Source of the DNA: CAYMWF01 sp964394085 [NCBI: uncultured Gemmatimonadota bacterium]
GTDB taxonomy: Bacteria; GCA-2686955; CAYMWF01
Assembly: GCA_964394085.1 (NCBI GenBank)
Contig: CAYMWF010000017.1
Coordinates: 1-64,000 of the forward strand
Length of the DNA: 64,000 nucleotides
Direction: 5' to 3'
The notes beneath the pieces were generated by a model. It did no database searches and had not been told where the DNA came from. It saw only the letters and a program-made list of their open reading frames with translations. A program made the translations under genes and the position numbers. How positions within the stretch are numbered: the stretch's first letter is position 1; every line of letters begins with the position of its first letter. Below are positions 35,418-43,302 of this stretch, one piece after another.

Positions 35418-37525
35418 TGAAACGATCCGGCACTGATGAAACCGCAGGATTCTTCGAAAAATCCATATTCGACCGGTTCAGGGTTTACCCGCGGCGGCTG
35501 AAGAAATTCGGCAGGTTCTTTCCCTATTTCAGGTCCCACCTGGACAAGATATTCATCGTCTGGGTTATCGACGGCGCGAGCATGCTGCTGGGGCTGGCGG
35601 CGCCCCTCATGACGAAACTCACCATAGACTACGCCTACCTGAGGAGGGACATGGAGGTCTTTCATGTAATCATAATCGTGGGGCTGCTGCTTTTGATCAT
35701 GGAGATGTACCTCGGGTTCATGCGCGACTACCTGGGCACGAGAACCGAGAACCTGATCAAGCTGGGCTTCTCCAGAAAACTCTATTTCCACCTTCTCAGA
35801 CTCCCTTATCCATTTTTCCGCGAGCATACCTCCGGGGAGCTCACCTTCCGCATGGAATCCGACACCTCGGGCATGGTCTCCCTGTTCCTGCACGAGCTTC
35901 CCGCCTTCCTGATCACCCTGCTGCGCGTGGTGTTTCTCCTGGTCATCTGCTTCTACATGAACTGGGGCGCCACGCTCCTGATCATCGGGATAGTTCCCGT
36001 CATCTATTACCAGGCCCGCTTCTTCGGAGAGAAGCACCGGCGGATCCGGGCCCGGGCCATCGGCAGGGCGCAGAACACCTCGAGCGACCTCCAGGAGGCG
36101 GTGACGAACATCGCCCTGGTAAAAACAGAGGGGATGGAGCGACGGGAGCTGGCCCACTACCTGCGCAACAAGATACTCCACCTGAAAACGACCGTGAGGG
36201 AAGAGATCCTGGCCTTCTTCCAGGAGATGACGTCGGGCGCGCTCAACCAGGCCGTGCTTCTCGGCTTCACCTATTATACCGGTTACATGGTGATAAAGGG
36301 TTACATGACCCTCGGCGGGGTCATCGCCCTGACCATGTACATACTTCAGCTCTTCGGAATCCTCCGCTCCATCGGAGGGCACTACCAGGGGCTTCTCATG
36401 AGCCTCGTTCATATCGACCGGTTGAACGAAATCCTGGACCGGGAGGTGGAATGGGGCGGCGGCAACGGGGCCGGAGCGGCAGCAGCATCCGACCTCCCTT
36501 CCGCTGTCAGACCGGCCGCTTCCTTCAGCGGGCCAGTCCGCGGGTCTTCCAGTGGTTCCCTCAGCGGGTCGGGCGGCAGCTCTCTCAGCGGCTCTTCCGA
36601 CGTTGCCGGCAGCGGCTGCCCCGACCAGTCCACCGGTGACGGCTCCAGCCTGTCCACCGGCGGCGGCTCCAGCCTGTCCACCGGCGGCGGCTCCAGCCTG
36701 TCCACCGGTGACGGCTCCAGCCTGTCCACCGACGGCGGCTCCAGCCGCCACTCCAACGATCCAGCCGGTGAACCAGGGGGCCATTTATCGATAAGGAACC
36801 TAGCCTTCGGATATAACGGCGACGACCGGGTTCTGAACGACCTTTCGATGGAGATCCCCGCCGGCACCCTGGCCGGAATCGCCGGAAAGAGCGGCGCCGG
36901 AAAATCCACACTGGTTTCGCTGCTGCTGAGGTTCTACGAGCCTGAATCCGGGGGCATATTCATCGACGGAGCGGATATAAGGGAGCTCGATACCAGGAGC
37001 CACCGCAGGAGGTTGAGCATAAGCTCGCAGGAACCGATTCTCTGGAACCGGTCGATTATCGATAATATCCGTTACGGCACCGGAACGAAAGACGAGCGAA
37101 GCATCCTGCACTGCGCGCGCCTCGCCGATATCCACCCCTTCATCGAATCGCTCCCCGGCGGGTACGGAACCGTTGTCGGGGAGGGCGGAAGCCGGCTTTC
37201 AAGGGGCCAGAAGCAGCGTATCGCCCTGGCGAGGTGCCTCCTCGGGCGGAAGTCGATAATCATCCTCGACGAATCCACCGCCTCCCTCGATCCGGAATCG
37301 GAGAGGAGGATCATCCGCGCCATACGCGGGCTGAACCCGAAACCGACGGTGATAATCGTCACCCACAACCTCGAAAACCTTCTCTTCTGCGAAAAGGTGT
37401 TCTTTCTCCGGGACGGCGGCGTCGCCGTTTCCGGCGCTCCCGTGGACCTGGTCGACACGGATGAGACTTTCAGAAACCTGTTTCTGCAGCACGAAGAAGC
37501 CGGAGGGATAATCAAGCATGAATAA
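35414..37525 (+). CDS. ABC transporter, fused membrane and ATPase domains (peptide exporter)
   Basis: The start is placed at 35414 (MMKRSGTD), giving 703 residues. Residues about 50-340 contain the membrane segments of an exporter-type ABC domain. The ATPase has Walker A GKSGAGKST, the signature LSRGQKQR, Walker B IIILDESTAS and the H-loop THN. There is no N-terminal C39 peptidase domain, so leader removal would need another protease. Between membrane and ATPase domains lies an unusual Ser/Gly-rich linker of about 100 residues with 8-residue repeats (SSLSTG(D/G)G). Position directly after the radical SAM gene points to export of the modified peptide. Confidence 0.9.
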   Translation: MMKRSGTDETAGFFEKSIFDRFRVYPRRLKKFGRFFPYFRSHLDKIFIVWVIDGASMLLGLAAPLMTKLTIDYAYLRRDMEVFHVIIIVGLLLLIMEMYLGFMRDYLGTRTENLIKLGFSRKLYFHLLRLPYPFFREHTSGELTFRMESDTSGMVSLFLHELPAFLITLLRVVFLLVICFYMNWGATLLIIGIVPVIYYQARFFGEKHRRIRARAIGRAQNTSSDLQEAVTNIALVKTEGMERRELAHYLRNKILHLKTTVREEILAFFQEMTSGALNQAVLLGFTYYTGYMVIKGYMTLGGVIALTMYILQLFGILRSIGGHYQGLLMSLVHIDRLNEILDREVEWGGGNGAGAAAASDLPSAVRPAASFSGPVRGSSSGSLSGSGGSSLSGSSDVAGSGCPDQSTGDGSSLSTGGGSSLSTGGGSSLSTGDGSSLSTDGGSSRHSNDPAGEPGGHLSIRNLAFGYNGDDRVLNDLSMEIPAGTLAGIAGKSGAGKSTLVSLLLRFYEPESGGIFIDGADIRELDTRSHRRRLSISSQEPILWNRSIIDNIRYGTGTKDERSILHCARLADIHPFIESLPGGYGTVVGEGGSRLSRGQKQRIALARCLLGRKSIIILDESTASLDPESERRIIRAIRGLNPKPTVIIVTHNLENLLFCEKVFFLRDGGVAVSGAPVDLVDTDETFRNLFLQHEEAGGIIKHE
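36635..36750 (+). repeat. 24-bp in-frame repeat in the ABC transporter linker
   Basis: Units start at 36635, 36659, 36683 and 36707, with a partial at 36731. They encode G(D/G)GSSLST. Three of the four full junctions are near-identical, so expansion is recent. The repeat sits exactly between membrane and ATPase domains, where length change is tolerable. Confidence 0.9.
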
Positions 37526-37895
37526 TCCAGGCGGAATGCTCGAAAAAGCGCTGTATCCGGCGATCGGAAAAACGAGAAAGATCCTGACGAGGATGCTGAA
37601 ATCCAGATCCGGCGCGGCGGGGCGCCTGGTTCTTCCCGTCGCGGTCTTTCTCCCCCCGGCCCTCCTTGCCGCCGCCGCATTTCTGCTCCTGTCCTCGAGT
37701 CACCTCACCGTGGCGGAAAATCCGGGAGGGGATTCGGACGGGGATTCGGACGGGGATTCGACCCGGGTGATGACCGAGATTCCTCCTTTTGAAAATCACG
37801 GTAAGGGCCTACGCCGCAACGGAGCTGCGACATTCGCTCTCGAAGACCGCAGCCTCCTCGAACTCTGCTTCAGCAAAGCGGAACCTGAAAAATGA
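37518..37895 (+). CDS. Small single-pass membrane protein of the RiPP locus
   Basis: The 125-residue protein overlaps the end of the exporter gene by 8 nt and has GGAGGG 10 nt upstream. A basic N-terminal region (residues 1-36) is followed by one transmembrane segment (LVLPVAVFLPPALLAAAAFL). A 12-bp repeat follows, encoding GDSD-GDSD-GDST, then a short tail with a cysteine (LLELCFSKAE). I do not recognise a family. Its coupling to the exporter suggests an accessory, immunity or anchor role, which is inferred. Confidence 0.7.
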   Translation: MNNPGGMLEKALYPAIGKTRKILTRMLKSRSGAAGRLVLPVAVFLPPALLAAAAFLLLSSSHLTVAENPGGDSDGDSDGDSTRVMTEIPPFENHGKGLRRNGAATFALEDRSLLELCFSKAEPEK

Positions 37896-38318
37896 ACCGG
37901 AAAGACAGGCCGGATCCGAATCCGCCCTCTCCGGCGGGCGAAGGCCCCGGCAGTCATGAAATACTAATTGTAAAAGGAGAGTCGCTCCCAAGGATGCGGG
38001 TCGATATAAATCGGGAGTAAACAACCGCCGGCTGAGCCGGTGATTTTATGATCCTGGTGGAGCTTTCGCCTCCGCATGGGGTTCACCTGCCAGCCAAACC
38101 CTGTTGCCCGGCTTCCCTTTTCCTTTATAAGGTGGATGACTCCCCGGTCGTCCAGGTGTATCAATCGAGCCCACCCGGAAAGCGTGTAAAATTGTCAATC
38201 GGATTGACAATTTTACACGAGTAAGCTGCATCCCCCGCGGGACAGGACATGCTTCTTGCGCTGCGCTGCAGAAAGAGAGCTTCGCAGTCGGATTGGGTGA
38301 TTAATTTCGGATCGCAAC
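37896..38318. other. Convergent intergenic region with a long inverted repeat
   Basis: The 423 bp separate the membrane protein gene from the convergent cysteine-desulfurase-like gene. They contain a perfect 37-bp inverted repeat (38183-38219). On the minus strand are smaller hairpins, such as GGAGGCGAAAGCTCC with a GAAA loop near 38060 and CCGGCTCAGCCGG near 38030. No gene could be supported. Confidence 0.5.
38183..38219. repeat. 18-bp perfect inverted repeat with a 1-nt centre
   Basis: CGTGTAAAATTGTCAATC and its exact reverse complement flank a single G at 38201. It is AT-rich in a GC-rich setting. It could be a binding site for a dimeric protein or the trace of a mobile element. No ORF next to it was recognised. 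Confidence 0.9.
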
Positions 38319-39527
38319 CTAAGCCGATCTCAGCTTGGAGCGTCTTTCCGCCGCCCTCTTGGCGATATCTTCGACCGCTTCGACGGCCGCGTCGATATGA
38401 GCCTCGGTATTGAACGGCCCGATAGCGAAACGGACGGCGCCGTGCCGCTTGACCAGGTCGAGCTGGTCGTAAACGAGCGGCGCGCAGTGGAGACCCGTGC
38501 GGGTCGCGATATTGAAATCCACATCGAGCATGATGCCGACATCGCCGGCTTCGTATCCTTCGATATTCATCGCAACGGTGGACAGGTGATTCTCGAGGCT
38601 GTCGCAGCAGTAGACGCTTACGCCCTCGATATTCCTGAATCCACCGACCAGCTTTCGGGCCAGCTTCATCTCCCGGGTGTGGATTTTTTCGACGCCGCCC
38701 TGCTCGACGATCCACTTCTGGGCCTGGTAAAGCGAGGCGATGCCGACCACGTTCGGGGTGCCGTATTCCATGCGGAACGGATATTCATCGAGATGATACG
38801 GAAAGGCGGAGCGGACGCCGGTGCCGCCCGAGCGCGAGTGCTTCAACTCCACATGGCTGCGCGCGCAGAGTCCGCCGATTCCGGTCGAGCCCATCAGCGA
38901 CTTGTGACCGGTAAAGGCCAGGATGTCTATATTCATCGTCTGCATGTCGATCGGCACCATGCCGGCCGTCTGGGAGGCATCGACAGCGAAGGTGACTCCG
39001 GCATCGCGGCAGACGCGGCCGATTTCCGCAGCGGGCTGCACTGTGCCCAGCACGTTGGAGGCGTGATTCAGCATCACCATCTTCGTATTCGGTTTGATCG
39101 CGCTCTTGATGTCATCCGGATCGACGAAGCCGCCGGCATCGAACGGGACATAGGTCGCCTCGACCCCGCAGTCGCGAACCGCGTGATTGATCGGGCGGAT
39201 GACCGAGTTGTGCTCGACGTTGGTCGTCACCACGTGGTCGCCGGCGCCGAGCGAACCCTGGATGATCAGGTTGAGGGCGTCGGTGGCGTTGTAAGAGAAG
39301 CAGAGCCGCTCCGGCACCGCCTCGTCGCCGCCGAAGAACCTGGTCAGCATGCTCCGGCACTCTTCCACCACGTTGCCCGCCTCGATAGCCTTGTCGAATC
39401 CGCTCCGACCGGGATTGACCCCGCACGAACGATAGAACTCGATCATATAATCGTAGACGCTGGCCGGCTTGGGCCAGGAGGTCGCCGCATTATCCAGGTA
39501 TATGAGATCCTCCAACTGAGACTCCAT
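38319..39527 (-). CDS. Class V aminotransferase / cysteine desulfurase-like enzyme
   Basis: The start is placed at 39527 (MESQLEDLIYLDNAATSWPK), where the family start motif lies; the longer open frame upstream is repeat sequence. The 402-residue PLP enzyme has the ring-stacking H106 (VEHNSV), PLP aspartate D183 (VDASQ), Schiff-base lysine K209 (TGHKS) and catalytic cysteine C348 (GLHCAP), as in the SufS-like branch. Cysteine desulfurases supply sulfur for Fe-S clusters. Next to a radical SAM enzyme with several clusters this is suggestive, but the gene is convergent to the RiPP operon and may be unrelated. Confidence 0.9.
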   Translation of the reverse strand: MESQLEDLIYLDNAATSWPKPASVYDYMIEFYRSCGVNPGRSGFDKAIEAGNVVEECRSMLTRFFGGDEAVPERLCFSYNATDALNLIIQGSLGAGDHVVTTNVEHNSVIRPINHAVRDCGVEATYVPFDAGGFVDPDDIKSAIKPNTKMVMLNHASNVLGTVQPAAEIGRVCRDAGVTFAVDASQTAGMVPIDMQTMNIDILAFTGHKSLMGSTGIGGLCARSHVELKHSRSGGTGVRSAFPYHLDEYPFRMEYGTPNVVGIASLYQAQKWIVEQGGVEKIHTREMKLARKLVGGFRNIEGVSVYCCDSLENHLSTVAMNIEGYEAGDVGIMLDVDFNIATRTGLHCAPLVYDQLDLVKRHGAVRFAIGPFNTEAHIDAAVEAVEDIAKRAAERRSKLRSA

Positions 39528-39535
39528 TCTCCCCG

Positions 39536-39964
39536 CTATCTCCGAACATGAATATAAAAACCGGTCGCCGCATCGACACCTGGCCGACATTCGAACCGGC
39601 CCGGCCGACATTCGAGCCAACCTGGCCGACAATCGGCCCAGTCTGGCTCGCAGAAACCGAAAGACCATACTTTAACATAAATCCGGTCAGGATCAAAAAC
39701 ATCGTTGTGTCTCCAGTTGAAGATTGACCATCTGGCCCTCCCGATCCGGGCCCAGGTTGCCCGTCGACGACTCCCAATCTGAATCCGGGTCGGCCATCGA
39801 CCCTTCCCGATCCGGCATCCCGGCAGGATCATATCTCCGACGAACGAAACACCACGGGCAAAATGATTCTCCTTCACCATGTACCACTTCCCCGGTGCCC
39901 AGCCGCGGCGAAGCTCATCCTTGAGGACTCCAACCGTCCGGAACTGTGCACCAAAAAAAGACAT
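39536..39964 (-). CDS. Uncertain ORF ending in a 21-bp repeat, upstream of the desulfurase-like gene
   Basis: A 142-codon frame ends 8 nt before the desulfurase-like start on the same strand. Its first 50 residues look protein-like (RGWAPGKWYMVKENHFARGV). The end is built from a 7-residue repeat (CRPGWLE, CRPGRFE). No ribosome binding site is evident and I recognise no family. It may be a decayed gene into which a minisatellite has grown. Confidence 0.3.
   Translation of the reverse strand: MSFFGAQFRTVGVLKDELRRGWAPGKWYMVKENHFARGVSFVGDMILPGCRIGKGRWPTRIQIGSRRRATWARIGRARWSIFNWRHNDVFDPDRIYVKVWSFGFCEPDWADCRPGWLECRPGRFECRPGVDAATGFYIHVRR
39579..39641. repeat. 21-bp minisatellite
   Basis: Three units of (C/T)(C)(T/C)GGCCGACA-TCG-type sequence start at 39579, 39600 and 39621. 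They lie just upstream of the desulfurase-like gene on the minus strand. Confidence 0.8.
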
Positions 39965-40185
39965 CCGATAATAAATCGTTGTGAAAATCGATATCGATTC
40001 GGTTATAATTCGATCATAAAGGCGAAGTCATCGAAAAGGCTTGAAGGTTTAAAAAGGAACCGCAGGATGCTCTATCACGAATGAAACTTCTTCCTGCCAG
40101 TTCACCGGGGAATCACCTCAAACCGTCTGCACCTCTAATTCCATAAAAACGCTTTGGATGAGTAGCAGCGGAGCCGGGGGACAGC

Positions 40186-43100
40186 ATGAAAACCACGCTT
40201 TTCACAGCAATGCTTGCCGCGACCGTGTTGACGGTCACTCCCGCGGGTTACTGCATCGACCAATGGATCGATTATCTTGAAGTGCCTGCAGAGTATCCGA
40301 CTATCCAGGACGCCATCAACGCAGCGACTCGCGGGGATATCATCCTGGTAGATTCAGGCACGTATACCGGCGCAGGCAACCGCGATATCGGCTTCCGCGG
40401 CAAGGCGGTGACGGTTCTGTCGGCGCACGGACCTGAAAATACGGTAATCGATTGTGAACAGGAAGGCCGCGGGTTCTATATCCGCGGGTTCGAAAAAACC
40501 GACTCCCGGCTTGACGGATTCACAATCCGTAACGGGTATGCGGATTTTGACGGCGGCGGGATTCTTTGCACCAACTCCTCCCCGACAATCTCGAACTGTA
40601 TAATTACAGAAAATCTGGCAGCAGGTTCGTATACCAGTAAAGGAGGCGGAATCCATTGCGATAATTCCTCGATGATCATCTCGAACTGCGAGATCACCTT
40701 GAATAAAGCACCTGACGATAATAGTAGAGGTGGCGGTATCTATTGCATCTTCTCCTCCCCGATAATCTCTAACTGCACGATATCGAGAAATTTAGCTGAC
40801 TGGTCGGGTGGAGGGATATTTTCCGACGAGTCCGACCCGACCTTTTCGAACTGCATGATGACAAGCAATACAGCCAGGTATGGCGGCGGGATTTATTGCA
40901 CCGCCTCAACCTCGACCATCACAGATTGCACGATAACCTGGAATTCAGTTATATCGCGCGGTGGCGGGATCTATTGCTTCTCGTGCTCCTCTACCATCTC
41001 AAATTGTAAAATCACCGGTAATTCGGCCGGATACGAAGGCGGCGGAGCCTATATCCGCAACACCTCTATTTCCATGACGAATTGCATCCTGACATGGAAT
41101 ATGGCTGATAACGGCGGCGGAATCCAGTGCTACTACACCTTCCCTACCCTTACGAATTGTACGGTGACCGGGAATACTGCATTATACGCAGGTGGCGGGA
41201 TTCAATGTTATCAGTCCTTCCCGAATATAACGAATTGTATCTTCTGGGATGATTCACCGGAAGAAATCCAAATCCAATGCCAGGACGCTCCGGTAATTAC
41301 ATATTCCGATATTCAAGGGGGTTGGGAAGGTGAAGGGAACATCGATTCGGATCCACTCTTCGTGGCTCCCCAATCAGAGGATTACAGCTTACAGCCGGAT
41401 TCTCCGTGCATTGATACCGGAGATCCGTATTCCAGGTTGGATCTCGATGATTCCCCAAATGATATGGGTTCTTACGGTGGAATGGGAATTATGCCGGAAG
41501 GAATTTTAGGAGGAACTGTATCCGGCCTGCTCTCAATCGACAATTCTCCCTACATAGTATCGGATAACCTCGTAATAGAATCCGGAGACACACTTCTTGT
41601 TGAACCGGGAGTAGAGCTTTTACTTCACAATCGCAGCGGTATCATTGTGCACGGAAGCCTCCATGCGGAAGGAACTGCGGAGGACTCGATAGTAATAACT
41701 GATTTCAAAGCATGGGATGAAGGCGGCGGAGTCCGGTTTTTAAACGGGGAAGGTTCTCTGGCCTTTTGCCGAATCGAGCATTGTCGTGGTCATGAAGGCG
41801 GCGGAGTTTACTGTGAAGATTCCTCTCCGGCTTTTACTGACTGCGTAATTACGGAAAACAGGGCCACTCTTCACGGCGGCGGGATTCTTTGTAACGAATC
41901 CTCCCCCGCAGTCCTGTTCTGCACAATAGCCGGGAATACCGCCGATAAATACGGCGGCGGGATATTCTTAGACCATTCTCCCGCGACAATCGCGAGCAGT
42001 CTGATTACCGAAAACACTTCAACCAAGTACGGCGGGGGAATATATTGTTCCTACTCCCATCCTACCATTACGGACTGCTCGATAACTGAGAATTCAACCG
42101 AAATGGCGCCCGGTGGTGGTATCCACTGCAAAGATTCATCCCCGGAAATATTGAACTGCACCTTGAAAGGTAATCATGCCGCCAAGAATGGCGGCGGTAT
42201 CTCCTGTGAGGGTTCTTCCCCGGCTATCACCGGTTGCGTCATAACTGCGAACTCTGTGATATACGACGGCGGCGGAATTCACTGCGACCGTTCCTCACCG
42301 ACAATAACCGACTGCATAATCGATAAAAATTCGACAGAGCATGCGTTCGGCGACGGCGGCGGCCTCTATTGCGCCTCCTACTCCAATCCCACCATCACGG
42401 ATTGTGCGATAACCGGCAATATAACTAATGATGGCAAGGGTGGTGGAATCTATTGTCGCGATTCCTCCAGTCCGGAGATCACAAACAGCTCAATAACTCA
42501 AAATTCCGCCGATTTTGCTGGTGGCGGAATCTACTGCTGGATTTATTCCTCCCCAACTATTAAAAATTGCACCTTTACCGGAAACACAGCAGGATATCGT
42601 GGAAGTGGAATTTATTGCTCCGACTCATCCCCGTACATCCGTGACTGTATATTCTGGGGCGATTCTCTCGATGAAATTCATGTTTCATCGGGGGATCCGA
42701 TTATAGAATACTCTGACATTGAAGGAGGCTGGAGCGGTGCGGGCAATATCGATACCGACCCCTTGTTCGTTAAAGGTGAATGGGGGGACTGCCGGCTCCT
42801 GTGGGGGTCTCCATGCATCGATACGGGCTCACCCGGCCATTACGATCAAGACGGCACCAGAGGGGATATGGGCGCACATTATTTTGATCAGTCGAAAGAG
42901 CTCACCGTCTATCTCTCATCCGAATCCACCGAACTGGCTCCCGGGGATACCGGCCGGGTCAACTGCACCGTGTGCAACCCGAACCCGTATAATGTAACCT
43001 TTACCGCCGCCGCCGGATTATGGCTTCCGGACGGTACTCCGTGGCCCGGCAATCCGATCGAAGGACCGGTCTATGCCTCGATTTCCCCAGCCGCCAACCT

Positions 43101-43302
43101 GACCGGAAAATACGAACTCCGGACACCGGTCGGCTTGTTCCCAGGTATCTACTCCCTTACTGCCGGAGTCGGCCGCCGCGATCGGATCTACGACCTTGAC
43201 CAGTCCGAGTTCACCGTTATCGATACCGGCGAAGACGACCGATACTTCCCGAATAATCCCGCTGAAATATTTGCCTCATGGCACCCGGGAGAACTGCGAT
43301 GA
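40186..43302 (+). CDS. Large secreted beta-helix protein, first gene of a three-gene operon
   Basis: The 1038-residue protein has a signal peptide (residues 1-23) and the N-cap YPTIQDAINAATRGDIILV. Two blocks of beta-helix rungs (GGGIYC-SSP-I-NC-IT-N) are separated by a linker with PCIDTGDPYSRLDLD and an EPGVELLLHN segment. The C-terminus has an Ig-like module with LPDGTPWPGNPIEGPVYASI. GGGGGA lies about 6 nt before the ATG. Its stop overlaps the start of the next gene as ATGA at 43299. The last part of this gene is nearly identical to that of the third gene of the operon, which points to duplication or gene conversion. Confidence 0.92.
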   Translation: MKTTLFTAMLAATVLTVTPAGYCIDQWIDYLEVPAEYPTIQDAINAATRGDIILVDSGTYTGAGNRDIGFRGKAVTVLSAHGPENTVIDCEQEGRGFYIRGFEKTDSRLDGFTIRNGYADFDGGGILCTNSSPTISNCIITENLAAGSYTSKGGGIHCDNSSMIISNCEITLNKAPDDNSRGGGIYCIFSSPIISNCTISRNLADWSGGGIFSDESDPTFSNCMMTSNTARYGGGIYCTASTSTITDCTITWNSVISRGGGIYCFSCSSTISNCKITGNSAGYEGGGAYIRNTSISMTNCILTWNMADNGGGIQCYYTFPTLTNCTVTGNTALYAGGGIQCYQSFPNITNCIFWDDSPEEIQIQCQDAPVITYSDIQGGWEGEGNIDSDPLFVAPQSEDYSLQPDSPCIDTGDPYSRLDLDDSPNDMGSYGGMGIMPEGILGGTVSGLLSIDNSPYIVSDNLVIESGDTLLVEPGVELLLHNRSGIIVHGSLHAEGTAEDSIVITDFKAWDEGGGVRFLNGEGSLAFCRIEHCRGHEGGGVYCEDSSPAFTDCVITENRATLHGGGILCNESSPAVLFCTIAGNTADKYGGGIFLDHSPATIASSLITENTSTKYGGGIYCSYSHPTITDCSITENSTEMAPGGGIHCKDSSPEILNCTLKGNHAAKNGGGISCEGSSPAITGCVITANSVIYDGGGIHCDRSSPTITDCIIDKNSTEHAFGDGGGLYCASYSNPTITDCAITGNITNDGKGGGIYCRDSSSPEITNSSITQNSADFAGGGIYCWIYSSPTIKNCTFTGNTAGYRGSGIYCSDSSPYIRDCIFWGDSLDEIHVSSGDPIIEYSDIEGGWSGAGNIDTDPLFVKGEWGDCRLLWGSPCIDTGSPGHYDQDGTRGDMGAHYFDQSKELTVYLSSESTELAPGDTGRVNCTVCNPNPYNVTFTAAAGLWLPDGTPWPGNPIEGPVYASISPAANLTGKYELRTPVGLFPGIYSLTAGVGRRDRIYDLDQSEFTVIDTGEDDRYFPNNPAEIFASWHPGELR

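Noticed and set aside
38397-39551. 384-codon frame antisense to the cysteine-desulfurase-like gene
   Set aside because: The minus-strand gene shows all PLP-enzyme motifs; the antisense frame has none.
39528-39668. N-terminal extension of the desulfurase-like protein from 39668
   Set aside because: The extension is encoded by a 21-bp minisatellite and is Arg-rich nonsense; the family motif begins at the ATG at 39527.
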